Of a DNA stretch of 64,000 nucleotides, positions 27,426-41,612 are shown piece by piece. The position numbers and the translations under genes were made by a program. Positions within the stretch are counted from its first letter, which is position 1, and the number at the start of each line of letters is the position of its first letter. Origin of the DNA: Cacajao melanocephalus. Lineage: Eukaryota; Chordata; Mammalia; Primates; Pitheciidae. The stretch is from contig CAUYLG010076610.1 of the NCBI GenBank assembly GCA_963573385.1, positions 1 through 64,000 on the forward strand. Direction: 5' to 3'. The notes beneath the pieces are model-generated. The model saw only the letters and a program-made list of their open reading frames with translations. It had not been told where the DNA came from and ran no database searches.

Positions 27426-27674
27426 TGCCAGCACCCTTTGTGGACTGATTCCATCTAAGCTTTCTGCTTTAGAATTCTTGCAGCGGAGGCAGCCTGGCTA
27501 TATCATACTGATACAAATCTGCTCATGTATATGTAAGGTCCGAGGATGGCTCCTGGTCTTTTGATACATGTGCACACCTCTTCAGCTTCTTTTATATTTC
27601 CCACTAGTGCTCCTACCAGATACTAAGTATTGGGTGGGCTCAGACAACACCCACTGGAAAAACAGACAAAGACC

Positions 27675-27969
27675 TTTTTTTTTTTGAGATGGAGTTTCAC
27701 TCTTATCGCCCAGACTGGAGTGCAATGGCACGACCTTGGCTCACTGTAACCTCTGACTCCCAGGTTCAAGCGATTCTCTTGCCTTGGCCTCCCGAGTAGC
27801 TGAGATTACAGATGCCCATCACCATGCCCAGCTAATTTTTTGTATTTTTAGAAGAGACAGGATTTCACCGTGTTGGCCAGGCTGGTCTCAAACTCCTGAC
27901 CTCAGGTGATTCACTTGCCTTGGCCTCCCAAAGTGCTGGGATTACAGGTATGAGCCACCACACCTGGCC
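27675..27969 (-). mobile_element. Alu SINE
   Basis: A full-length reversed Alu from poly-T to cacacctggcc. A short flank, acaaaga, is repeated on both sides. Confidence 0.94.
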
Positions 27970-28289
27970 ACAAAGAGCTTTTAAAAGTGGTTATACCTTA
28001 ACTGATTCTTAGGGAGGGATTTGTTTAGGACATACATTTTTCTTGGATCTGAGATTTCCCCTGAAGAGAAAATGAGACGGGGAAAACATGGTGGCTAACC
28101 TAGTAAACGTGTGGCATCTTCCCACCTGAAATTCCTCCAACTGCATCCTGACTGTCTTACTGCTAAGTTCCTGTGTCAATATCCTCTTATATCAGCCCAT
28201 GCTGACCTCAATCACAAGAAACTGTGTTCTTTTCTCTTTTAAAAAAAAATGAAATGTTTCTTAAATTCCAAAGAACATATTTTATAGTA

Positions 28290-28490
28290 CTGTGATTTCA
28301 ACAACAATAAAAAATGATCCATCCGCATGCCTACTATCTGGTCTAAGAAACAGAAAATGCCCTTCCTGGGATCATTTCCCCACATTTCTCTGCTCCTCTG
28401 AGGCCACTACCATCCTGAATTAAACGTTATTATCCTCTGGCTTTTCTTTAACCTACCATCTATGTCAGTATTCCTAAACCATATAGGTTC
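28290..28490 (-). mobile_element. Old L1M fragment
   Basis: The order aaatgatccatccgcatgcc, ctaagaaacagaaaatgccc, then gccactaccatcctgaatta matches reversed L1M 3' sequence. Confidence 0.65.
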
Positions 28491-29278
28491 CTGTCTTTTT
28501 TTCTCAGCCAAGTGGACAGGAACACAGCTTGATGTCCTCAAAGTAGCCCAATAGGTTCTGGAACCAAAGCTCAGATTGGTCACCTCCCTCTGGCTGGCAG
28601 GAAAATGGGAGGCCACAGAAGGGCCCAGCATCTGAAGAAAGGGTGGTGCTGGTAAGCAGAGAGCAACAAGCCCTGGCTTCTTGTTGGGCTGGCAGTGTGA
28701 GGACTCCTGAGAAAATCCATTCCCTATATGGGCAGCAACATGCAACAGCTATGGGCTAAACGTCAGGTCAAGGGATACAACTCCATGGGATTACCAGAAA
28801 GAACACAGCCTTTCAAAACACATCAGTGAAGAGCGCCTGTTCCAGTAAAGGCCCTGTCGACTTACACTCTTAGGTTTGTTGGCAAGCGCGGCTTGCAAGT
28901 TGCAATTATGGAGTATACAAATTTTCTCAGGAAAGACATTAAGAAAAGTGGCATGCAGGGAGAGGAAAGGCAGAAAAGATGGCCGTGCGATCCTCTCCAC
29001 TTTGTGAGACCTTTGCAGTGGGAGACCCCCGAGCAGCCCACTCTTCAAAGGCCATCTCTAGCCTCAGCCTGCAAGAAGATTCCAGAGCGATCACAGCCCA
29101 CCAGACTCAGCTGTTTTATAAGCCCTGATCACTGCCAACAACTGTTCTCCAGGGGCTTTGTGTATGTGCTAGGAGATAGGGCCCTTCAGAAAAGGAGTGG
29201 AAGCTACAACCTCAAGACATTATCTAGAGAGAAGGCAGTCAGAGGAGCCAGGGAAAGAGCTAGTTTATTAATGTTTGA

Positions 29279-29592
<314 letters not shown>

Positions 29593-30577
29593 TGACAACT
29601 ATTATTTTGAGTATTTTTCATAGCTTTATAACATCTCCATTGTTGGCTATTTACTGGTTATTTTCTGCAAACCTCTCAGTTTCCCATTTTGGTTTTAACA
29701 TACAATAAAATCTTAAAAGGGGACAGCGAGCTTATTCAAACACAGCAAAACTGGGGAGACACTGAAAAACACTATTCCTTCCCTAGAGTTCTGGGATACG
29801 AGGGAAGAGAGAGGACACAGTGGAGGCAGGCACCTGGACAGGTGGGCCAATCCCTGTGGTCTATGGGACAGAAGAAAGGGGTGAAGGGGAAGCTTATTGG
29901 GACCCCAAAGAGTCCCTGGCTAAAGGTCAGAGGGTCCCAGGCTGGGTTTCCAAGCTCCACTGTCAGCCAGGGCACAGGAATCTTGACCTAAATTTCTGCC
30001 TCTTGTAGAATCACATGCTTGAGTAATAAGTGAACTAGTGTAGAGAGAGTCTGAGACTGGAGGAAGTGGTCAATAAGAGACTTGTTTTCCTCAAATATTT
30101 TTGTGCTCAGGCCATGTGTGTCTGTGTGTAGGCACATGCATCAGAATCTCAAATATGCTTCTACACAGCTGAAAATAAACAGGATGGCTCTGGTCAAAAC
30201 TGAAGTTCAAAATCTCCAACTCCTCTTTTTTCCTTTGCTCTCAGAAGTGGGAATAAGTGAGAACAGCTGGTACAGGGATCAACAAACTTGGCCCTTGGGC
30301 TCTTACCACCAAGTCAGTGGAAATGGAGGATAGGAAGATGAGGGCTGCCAGAGGGAGGCAGCTGCAGACTCAGCAAGCAGGGCTTCAGACATCATCCACA
30401 TTAATCTCTCAGTTTTGCAAGGGAGAAAACTCAGGCTTGCGGGGGCTAAATAGTTGAACCCAGCTGGCAATACAGGGCCTATACCTTGTTTGTTGTCTCT
30501 CTGCCAAGACACCCCACTGATTTTGCAACTGAGGAGGTGGCAGAATATGGCACAGCCCTTCATGAAGATATTTCCTA

Positions 30578-30900
30578 AGGCTGAGTTCTGTTCCCTCAAA
30601 TTTCATACGCTGAAGCCCTAACCCCAACTATAAAGGTATCTGGAGATGGGGCCTTTGAGAGGTAATTAGAGTTAGATGAATTCATGAGGGTAGGCTTTAT
30701 TAAGAAGAGGGAGAGAGCGAGCTGGCTCTCCCTCTCTCCCATTGAGAATATAGAGAGAAGGCAGCTGTTTCTAAGCCGGGAAGAAGGCCCTCATCAGGGT
30801 CCATGCCGGCTGGCACCTTGATCTTGGACTTCCCAGTCTGTTGTTTAAGCCACTCAGTCTCCGGTATTGTGTTACAGAAGCCTGAGCTTCCTAATACATG
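30578..30900 (+). mobile_element. ERVL-MaLR LTR (MLT1/MST-like)
   Basis: An old solitary LTR with tacgctgaagccctaacccc, a gatggggcctttgagaggta block, caccttgatcttggacttcc, and a gttgtttaagccactcagtc end. No coding sequence of the element is present. Confidence 0.85.
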
Positions 30901-31137
30901 ACCTAGGCCTCTAGAAGGCTGAGCATTGAAGGAAAAAGACCTGAGGAAAAATTAACTTTCTCAGCCTTCCTTCTCTACAGCCCTGGGCAGAACACACACG
31001 TGCCTCCTTCAGGAGAATGGCTTCTGTGTAGAGTACTGTGCTGTCCCACTTCAACAGGGACACATGTGGCAGTGGTCCCTTAATTTGGTAAGTTTGTGGG
31101 CCATTTTCCCTCCCAACTGCGAGGAACAGAAATGTTA

Positions 31138-31480
<343 letters not shown>

Positions 31481-31499
31481 TAAAAAATTAACAGGCTAG

Positions 31500-31800
31500 G
31501 TAGTTCTGCATCTTGATTGTGGTGGTGATGATCACACGAACTTACACATGATAAAATGCATATAACCACACACATACACACACACAAGTACATGCAAAAC
31601 TGGTGAAATGTGAATAAGGTGTGTGGATTGTTCCACAATCAATCAATCTCCTGGTTTTGATATTGTAGTAGAGTTAAATAATATATTACCATGGGCAGAA
31701 ACTAGATGAAGGATACTAAAAAAAGGACCTCTCTGTACTATTTCTACACCTTCCTGTAAATCTATAATTATTTTAAAATAAATTTTATAAAGAAAAAAAT
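31500..31800 (+). mobile_element. L1M-type 3' end
   Basis: The run ggacctctctgtactatttc, then cttcctgtaaatctataatt, then an AT-rich end is typical of L1M tails. It follows directly after an Alu. Confidence 0.8.
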
Positions 31801-31873
31801 TTAACAATCAACATGAAAATTATCCCTTTGTTTTATAAAAGAAAGAATGACTGAAGCACAGAAAAAGGAAAAG

Positions 31874-32183
31874 CGCCCAGGTGCCATGGCTCCTGCCTGT
31901 AATCCTAGTGCTTTGGGAGGCTGAGGCAAGAGGACCTCTTGAGGCCAGGAGTTCAAGACCAGCCTGGGCAACACAGCGAGACTCTGTCTCTACAAAAAAA
32001 AAAACAACCAGCCGGGCATGGTGGCATACGCCTATAGTCCTAGCTACCTGGGAGGCTGAGGCAGAAGGATCACTTCAGCCCAGGACTTTGAAGTAACAAT
32101 GGTGTGGGCTGTTGTCACACCACTGCATTCCAGCCTGGGTGACAGAGTGGGATGCTGTCTCTAAAAAAATAAAATAAAAAAAG
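31874..32183 (+). mobile_element. Old Alu (AluJ-like)
   Basis: A diverged full-length Alu with an 11-A middle linker and a mixed tail. Similar A/G-rich flanks (aaaaaggaaaag / aaaaagggaaag) suggest its target duplication. Confidence 0.9.
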
Positions 32184-33762
32184 GGAAAGAATGAGCATAA
32201 TCAGAATAAAAGTGGTTGGCAATCAAATACCATCAGCACTATCACAGCACTCTTTATTGTCCTTCATTTTCTCCTTTCATCGTGGACTGGTTGAAACTGT
32301 ATTGAGGACTATCTCAGTAAGAATTCAAGGTTCCAATTTCCCCATCTTCACCACTGTGGCACGCAAACAATGTGCCAGCAGACCCACCCACAGGGAGGCC
32401 AGGCATAAAGCTCCCTTTCTTCCCAGCCTGACTGGCTTCTGACAGTTCTCTCAGCCTAGAGAAAGTGGAAAACAACAGTAGGACAAGATGGGGGTGTGGG
32501 TTGGAGTTAGAGAAAAGGCACAGGCTGGCAAGAAATTTAAGTTTCTCTTCTGCCTTCTACTCCTCTTACCAGTGCCCTGAACCCTCTGCTTTCTTTTTCT
32601 CCTTCCCCAGAGAGAGAGAGACCCGATGCCAGCTATCCATGTGCCCCAGGATTTTTCATTCACTCCATCCTGCCCTTCCCTGGCCTAGACTCTGAGACCC
32701 AGAGTCTATTCTCACAGTGCCCTCTCCCTTCTCTTGCCACCACCCTTGGCAGCTGCTCTCAGCCCGAGTCCTTGCCTGCCCATGTCCCTCCCAGAACCAG
32801 GACCCCAGGAGCAAGCCTTCCTGTGCCAAGAGGGACAGCAGTGGTATACCTCAAAGACCTGGGGTGGTGTACACAAGAAAGTCTGAGAAGCCTCAGCCCA
32901 GAACCACTAATGGGTGGTAAAGCAGACACGAGGCACTCATCATTTCTAAATCCTCCCATCTGTCAGTGTCCAACTGCAAGCACCTGTGACTCCGAGGATT
33001 CTCTCAGGCTGCCAGAGCCCTCTAGGCCTGTAAGCTGGGTAGGCTGAATGAGTGAGTACATTAATGTCCTGTCGCTACTCCCACCAGGAAAGCAGCCCTT
33101 ACCCACACTTACTGAAGTGGTGAATAAATACCCAGCTCCCTAGATCTTAAGTAAGCTGGAGTCTCCCAGAGTTACCCAGCAGGTCTAAGCCCCAGGGCCC
33201 AAGGGGTAACTTGCTTGATAACAAATCCTTTATTGGTTTCTTTTCTTTCCCACTCCCCCACTCTCCTACCAGTGCCTCCTGGGATCACCTCCCAAATTAG
33301 CTATTTGCATTTAAATCCTACTTTTGAGGAAACTCAACCAGAGATAGGTGGTCACAGGGACTGCTAACAATTGGGAAATTTGAGCCAGAATTTCAAACAT
33401 GAATGAGTGTATCTCTGTGAGTATCTGAAGAATGTACCTCTGGGTAATTAGGGAAGTCACCAACAGTAATGGCTGCTAGCAGATACTAAAAAGCTAACAG
33501 GGAAAAAACTAGAAAAACTTGATTTGCCTAGGTAATATTCATCATAGCCATTTATATGAACTGCTTTTCATTTGCCTAATTACCACTGGCACAGTAAGCA
33601 CCATGTATATATTAAATATGTCAGATAAAACTTGCATTAAATTTTACTTGATTGCCAGTGTTATGTAATCTCATGCTTGGTGCTTGCGTGTTCATAACTG
33701 GATGCTCATATGCAGAGTCTATTCACGAGTAGAGGGAACACTGTTAGGACCTGGTTCTTAAA

Positions 33763-34296
<534 letters not shown>

Positions 34297-34527
34297 AATG
34301 TACCACATATGAGAGAAGGAAGGAACTACAGGGTTAAACTTTCCACTTAGCATTAGCAACATGAAAGGCTGACCAGTCTGTACACTGTTTCTAGAAAACT
34401 GGCAGAATCTTCTAACACTCTAGATCAGTCACTGAACCAAAACCAGATTTGGTATGTTGACAGTTTAAACCAAAAAAAGTCAACATAACTCTGTGACTCA
34501 AACAAATCTCCAGAGACCTGGGTTTGC

Positions 34528-34685
34528 TCATTATTCAACAAGTGGGTATCAAGTACCCAGTCTGTGCCAGAGATGTTGCTGTGCAGCAGAGGTCTGGGCA
34601 CTGTCAGAGGTCTTGTGAGACTCTGAGTAGGCCACATCCTTGGGCTCAGTTTCCTAACCTGTAAGGAGAGAACTCACACTTAGGG
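34528..34685. mobile_element. L2/MIR-like fragments
   Basis: A reversed L2-end-like start (caacaagtgggtatcaagta) is followed by a MIR-like ggctcagtttcctaacctgt. Both are weak. Confidence 0.45.
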
Positions 34686-35824
34686 AACCTTCTGACTCTG
34701 ACGTTTTACAATGAAAACCAACGCAGCATCACAGCTCCAAGCAAAAATATTCTGCCTAGTCGTCTGGGCAGCATGATGTCAAATATGAGTAAGAGCCTAG
34801 ATGCCCCGGCAGGCCAACTGGGACAGTGCAGGTGAAGCCCTGGCAGCAGTCCTCGGCCCGAGACCCTTCCAGCTGCTCAGAGTCCAATTCAATTCAATGA
34901 ATGCCCCAATTAAAGGTGCTGCCAAGGTAAGTTAGTACTCTGCCCAATACCAACCAAAGAATGTAAAAGCACCCAGCATGAAATCCATGTTCATAATTGG
35001 TACTCCCCTGATATATTACGACATTTAATCACTCCAACTGCTGAAGGGAAAACTAGAGCCGTTTACTAGAATTAAGGATGCCATGATAACCTCCTCAACT
35101 GGGGTTTTAAATGAACCTTGTGCTAACTGCTTTCCTGCTCTGAATGTAAAGCAGGAGGCAAGCGGAGAGAGGTGGGGCAGCCACCTGTGAAGGGCAGTCA
35201 CTAAGGACATTGCTCTGTATTTCCAAGAGGCCTGGTTTCTGAATGAAGCCAACAAGCACTGACCTGCCACACTCCACAGGAACCTGCAGGAAACACTCTT
35301 GTTTTATTCTGTTTAACAGACAGACAGACTGATAGCCAGGGATGACCAATAAATCAACTGTGGAACTGAGAAGTGAGGCTGATTCCTGACTGACCCAGGT
35401 TGGCAACCTCTGAGCAGTTTGCAGCCAGGCTTGAGGAACTCAAAACAAACATCTACCCTAAGACTCATGTGTCACTGTGACATGAGGGATAAACAGGTGG
35501 AAAAAGAGGCCAGCAATGGCCATGTCAAAGAGGAGTACCCAGGGGTTGGGGCACATTCAATAGCCTCCTGCCAAGCCAACCCCAATAGAAATAAAACGCT
35601 TTTACATATAAACAACAAATGTTTTCTTAGTCTTATTTAAGGAATAAATAAAAGTATATTTTAGAAAATTATTTTTGTTGATCTAAGACATAAAACAGGT
35701 AAAACAAAGCCAAATCAACAGTGAAGCACACCATTCAGACGAGCCCCCCACCCCTACTTAAATCAGACTGCTGCTCTTAAGCCCTCTTTTGATAGAACTC
35801 AGGAGCCACTCGACTTCCTTCAAG

Positions 35825-35935
35825 GAAACTCCCTAAGAGACGGAATTGTGTCCTTTAATTCTACCCCCTGCACCCAGCACCTAGCACCAAGCCTGACACA
35901 TAATTGGCACGTAGTAAATACCTGCTGATAATGTA
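35825..35935 (+). mobile_element. L2 3' end
   Basis: Contains cacctagcaccaagcctgac, then taattggcacgtagtaaata. Confidence 0.7.
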
Positions 35936-38934
35936 AAGCGCACGGTCCCGGCCAGCCCGCTCAGCCACTGGCAGTACAGCTGAGAACAGGGCTCCAGGGA
36001 GGCCAGCCAGCGCGTTTCTGCCTGCTACTCAGGGCGAGGCCGTTCCCAAGCCAACATTCTCCACTTACTCACGGGTAATGAGTCCCACAGGCTATTACCA
36101 TCAGTGTCAAGTGAGCTGTTTCCCTCACTTGCTGTAAAATATCCCCTTTAAGTTTTTGCATCTGGGTTGGCTCATGTTGCCAGGATTTGCGATTGAGGCT
36201 GTCCTTAGCCCATTTGTCCTGTGATGTCACAGGGATCAATCATCACTCAGCTCAGGCTTCCTCTCTTTGGACTCACTTTTGTAGATCTGATTGCCTCTGA
36301 CCAAGCTCACTTCAGATTTATGATGTTTCATTTCCTTTTCTAACACAACAGTGAAAAAATATAGACACAATTACCTTATTACATAAAATATAGCAAATGA
36401 CGCTAAAGTGATACTGGCCTGAGTAATACCAAGCCTACAAAGGCTTAAAAATATCTTTTAATTAATGCAAGTGAGAGGCACTGTCTAAACTAAACTAAAA
36501 GGCACAGCCACAAATTTGACAGATGCAGACACAACTTCCCACAGGCTGGGTCTAGACCCAGGAATCTTGTCATTTCTTGTTTTAGATGCTCTAACATCAA
36601 TGACTGTCTTTTGCAGGTCCACCTGCTTTCCCCAATGCCACTTAGGGTGTCCCTGAGAAACAAGGCTGGCTGGGGCTAGTGACTGTGGGATAGATGATCC
36701 CACACTACTCACTTTCCAAGTCTGTCTTGGATTTGACTACAGACAGAGAACAAACATTCAAGAAAAAGAACCAGAATACTTACGGTGATGTCAAAATAGA
36801 AAACCACCCACAAAACTTTATAAACAATTTACACTGGATGACTGCAGTGAAACAAACACACACACACATGCTGTTCCTTGAAAAGGAAAAAGCAAAATGA
36901 AGTGGCAAAAGGTACCAAGGCAGCAAACTAATATGCCTCTGAGAAATTCATCAGCAGACACACAGACAACATCCCTGGTGAAAAGTACACAACAAACCTA
37001 AACCTGCAACATTATGTTCTCGTAATGCCACATACAGCAGCTGAAAGCCCGGCAATAGTGGGCGCTGAGTAAATGTTGCTTTGTGGAACCACTGACCAAA
37101 GGAACCTGATGACTTCTAACAAGTACCTTAGTGGAGCTCTCTTCCAGGAACAGGGCCCGATCCTGCCGCTGAATAGGCTGCAACATCCAGCCTGCTCAGG
37201 TCCACCTGGGGAAGTGAACCCCTTCCAGAGCACACAGAGACGTTAATGCATCTCTGCACGAGGACCAATAGACTCATTCTTCATCAAGATCAATCTCTGC
37301 TTCCATCCTCAAGGGGCTGGCAGATTTTATGTTGAAATCTTTGTCAGCAGTGAAACAAATGCATCCATCACTAAGCTCCTGCCTTAGAAACGGGCAGTTC
37401 TTGAGTTGTTGCCCAGATGAAAAAAGGCCAAATCTAATTGAACCATCAGGAAGAATTTAGTACAGAGCAACAGCGTTATCTGAACTGGAGCATGGCCAGA
37501 CCTCTAGGTTAATACCCCAACAGGAGAGACTCATCAAAGACCTTATTTTGGGATCAGGAGTAATATTTTTGATTCTTAAAAAATGGGCCTTGGAAAATTT
37601 TTTCTTTAACCAAATGAATTCCACCAGCATCATACATGCCTGAGATGCCAACTCTCTACTCTACTGAATAGTGCGCCTATAAAGCCCGTAATGGCTTTAC
37701 ACACGTGGACCCAGCTGAGGATTTGTTTAGTTAATGCTTTGCTCTGTGGCAGCAAGTTCTTCTGGAGACCTGTGGGGATGTATGGAGCTACCTGAGCAGG
37801 AGCTGAGAGTTTAACAGACATATACCATATCTGGTTTGGTTCTTTTCTTCCTTCAATCTAATTTGGAAAAATAGGGGACAAGAACTGCCCAAATCCTGTG
37901 CTTGACTTACATAGACGATACTTAGAAGCAGAAAGACTGTTAACACCAATGTGACATTATCAAGGGGGATTCTATCTGCAGATTCTTTATAAACGTTAAT
38001 TATGTATGGTGGGCAGGAATGGCCAGTGAATGAAGTTAGCTTAAAACATATATTTGACATTTAAATGCCAAACTCATCTTCCCCTTTCCAAAACAGTTTG
38101 TTTTCGTGAAATAATATTATTATCTTTAAAAAAATGGGTGTGGGAGGATTAATTTATTAAGTAAGAAAGTCATAAGACATTATCAGTATATGTCTCCCAA
38201 AATCTGTACATTTCTGTGGTCAGATCTATGATGTGAATTATTCTGAATATGCTTTAGAATCCCTCGGTTGTGTCATAAAAGGGCTCTACCTTATTACTAG
38301 AGAAAGAAAAAGAAAATTCCAAATTTAAGGGCAAGGTGAAGGAGAAGGACTTAATTATTGTATCTTCCTGAAGAAGAAGAAAAACAGATACCTATCTACG
38401 CCCAAGTGCAGCAAGTCATCAGCAGCAATCCACACCTTGAGTTCTTTGAGGAAAGCATGACATTTTAAGGACTCAGGACATCCCACATCCTTCAGAGGTT
38501 CTTAATCAAAGACTTGCATTTCTAAGTGCCCGTTTGGGGCTGGGGAGCCAGAGGGCTTGTAAAAATGAACTGTGATTACTACTCTGGAAAGGTCTCTTAT
38601 CTGACTGGGGAGATGGGCCACACACACAAGTAAGAGCAGCAAAGCACACAGTGTCAAAATAGTGCTGGTGGAAAGAGCTGCTGAAGGAAAGACCTCTCAA
38701 GCTCAGGCTGCAAGGGGGCAGGTTTTATGGCAGAGACTTGACCCCATCCTCTCCTGAGCCCCATCACTGTTCACTGGGCTATCAAGCTCCTTCAGTCTCC
38801 CTAAGCTTGACCGCAGAGAGTCCTTAGGGCCAGTCCATCTAATGGGGCCCCACCTCACCTCCCACATCTTGCCCGGCACTCTGCTCTTTTTCTTCAAGAG
38901 CATTTATTTTTGTTTGTGATAATATTTTTATTTG

Positions 38935-39065
38935 TAGTTGTTTAATATCTCTCTCTCCCTTTAGGCACTAAGTCCCTCAAAAGCTACATGTTTGTTTACA
39001 ATTTCATTTCTGTATGCCCAGTCTAAGCACATAGTAGGTTCTCCGTAAGTGTGGTGAATTAATGA
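38935..39065 (+). mobile_element. L2 3' end
   Basis: Contains tttctgtatgcccagtctaa, then gcacatagtaggttctccgt. Confidence 0.7.
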
Positions 39066-40844
39066 CTAAGCCTCTAATGAAGAGTGGAATTTCAACAAAA
39101 AGAAATGGAGAGAAGCCACCCCCATAGGAAGAATAGTATCAACCGACGTGTAGGGGAAAACAGTGAGTATAGGAATTAACTGGGCCAGAAAAATAGGTTA
39201 TGAGATGAAAGAAAAGGCCAGTTGCAGATGCTGGGCCATGGGCTCATTCTCTGGCGAACCATGCACTCTGGGCTAAGGAGTCTGGACTCTGAACCATAGC
39301 AATAGGGAAGCAAGGGAGGGTAACACAAAATATTTGAAGAACATGGTAAGGTTGTCATAGGTAAGATGAGCTAGAGAAGCCCAGAGGCAAGCAGGGTGAT
39401 ACTGAGGTGGTGGCTGAGGCTCCCAGGAAGGTGAGTGTGAATGGAGGAGAGAGATTTTAGAGGAAAACCCTGGTGACTGGCACAAAATGGGGAGAGGAAG
39501 GGTTCTGGTCAAGAGCACATGGGGACCTGAGCTACCCTTTACAAAGCATGGCTCAGGGTCATTTAGACAACATAGGCTTTCTCAGGCCTCACCTGTCCTA
39601 CTGATTTCAAATGAAAAATCTTTGCCTGCAAATTAAGGTCATGGTGAGTCATGTAGCTGCTAAAACAATGCCTGAGTAAGTCTTATGGGCCTGGAGCAGG
39701 CCATTATGCTGTGAGGTGGAGAGTAGGTAGAGTCACTGTTACGTGATGGGGCACTGGGAGAAGTTACATTGACTGTGCCAAAAAAGCACAACAGGGGAGA
39801 GGCTGAGCTGTATCTCCAGGTCAGGAATCACAGGATAAAGCTTCAAAAGGCACCAAGTACCTCTGCTCCACAGAGCTGCTTTCTGTCTGGCCTCCCGATG
39901 GAGGTGTGGGAGCTCTGGAAGCATCATGCACACTATTTGACTTGGGCTCACTGACAGACCGAACCCTTAAGTTTTTAGGAGACCAGGATGCGCATCAAAC
40001 CTCTTGAGGAAGCATTATCAGGTGGCCTGTGGCACGTCGATCTCATCACAGTGGACAGTGCAATGTACATCACGTACAAGCATCTGTAACGTCATACAAT
40101 TTCAAGAGGATGTGCACAGAACGGCAAAGACAACAGCAGTTTGAAAATAAGCCAACTGAGGAGAGAGAGAAGAAACTGGGGTGCCTGGAAAGGAAACAAG
40201 AAGGTTTGAGAGTGGGAGGACATAATTGCAGCTTCAAATATCTGAACAACTATTATGGAGGACTGTGTGCATGACCCACCAAGAGGGTAAAACCAGAATT
40301 GATGGGGTGGAAGTCACAGATTTTAGCTGGAAATGAGAAAGGATTTTCCATTATTTCATGGAAGTAACAGTGGATGGCAGAGGGGGTTACTTGTGGTTTA
40401 CAAGCAAAAGTTGGAAGATCATTTTTATTTGTTACTATTATTATTTTTAAACTAGTCAAGTGCAGTAGGAAAGAAGATCATTTTAAGGGAGCTGGACTAC
40501 GTGGTAACTAGGATTCCTTCCAAATTCCAAATTTTAGAATTTGCCAGAAATCATCGCCTCACTTTTCAAGTCACAAAAGAAAAACCTGAGAGAGAGCAGT
40601 AAAGGGAAGAAACACTTTGAGTGTCAATTTTACAGTAAAAAGGAAACACATGCTTCTCCCAGGAGACTCCTTTCCTAAGCTGCTTTCCTTCACAAACAAA
40701 GACAAATATTTTTTCTGCAGTTAGACAGAAAAAGATAGTGCTGCAATAATTTGGGTTGAAACAAGAGGAAATGAAAAGTAACTGCTAATTAGTGCTGAAA
40801 TAAAGGTTTATCTCACCTATATTCTAAATACAATCTTGTATATC

Positions 40845-40975
40845 AGAAAATGTAGCTCCAACTGGTTTCCCTATCAACCCTAAGACCTTAGGCAAGTCAT
40901 TTCAGCTCTCAAAGCTTTAGTTTCATCACCTAGAAAACTGAATCAAACAGTGGGCTACATCAAATTGTTGCTGAA
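40845..40975 (+). mobile_element. MIR fragment
   Basis: Forward MIR core around accttaggcaagtcatttca and tttagtttcatcacctagaa. Confidence 0.75.
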
Positions 40976-41084
40976 AATCAACAGGATGCCTACCACTCCT
41001 CATAGCAAAATGAATTCCAGAAGAAACAAAAATTTATACCTGAAAAATGAAACCATAAAAGTACTAGGAGGAAATTATGTGTTT

Positions 41085-41245
41085 GTGTGTGTGTATATAC
41101 ATAGAATGTGTAACTATATATATATACGTAAAATATATATTTGTAATCAAATAATATAAGTATATATTTTACATACAATTCAATTATATACTTGTATATG
41201 TAATTATATATAATGCATATATATAAATAATATACATGTATTTAA
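41085..41245. repeat. AT-rich microsatellite region
   Basis: A (GT)n start is followed by repeated TATA, TATATA and ATATAC units, lying within the L1M remnant. Confidence 0.9.
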
Positions 41246-41283
41246 GGAGAGTCTTCTTAACTGGGATATGAAATACAGAAGTT

Positions 41284-41612
<329 letters not shown>

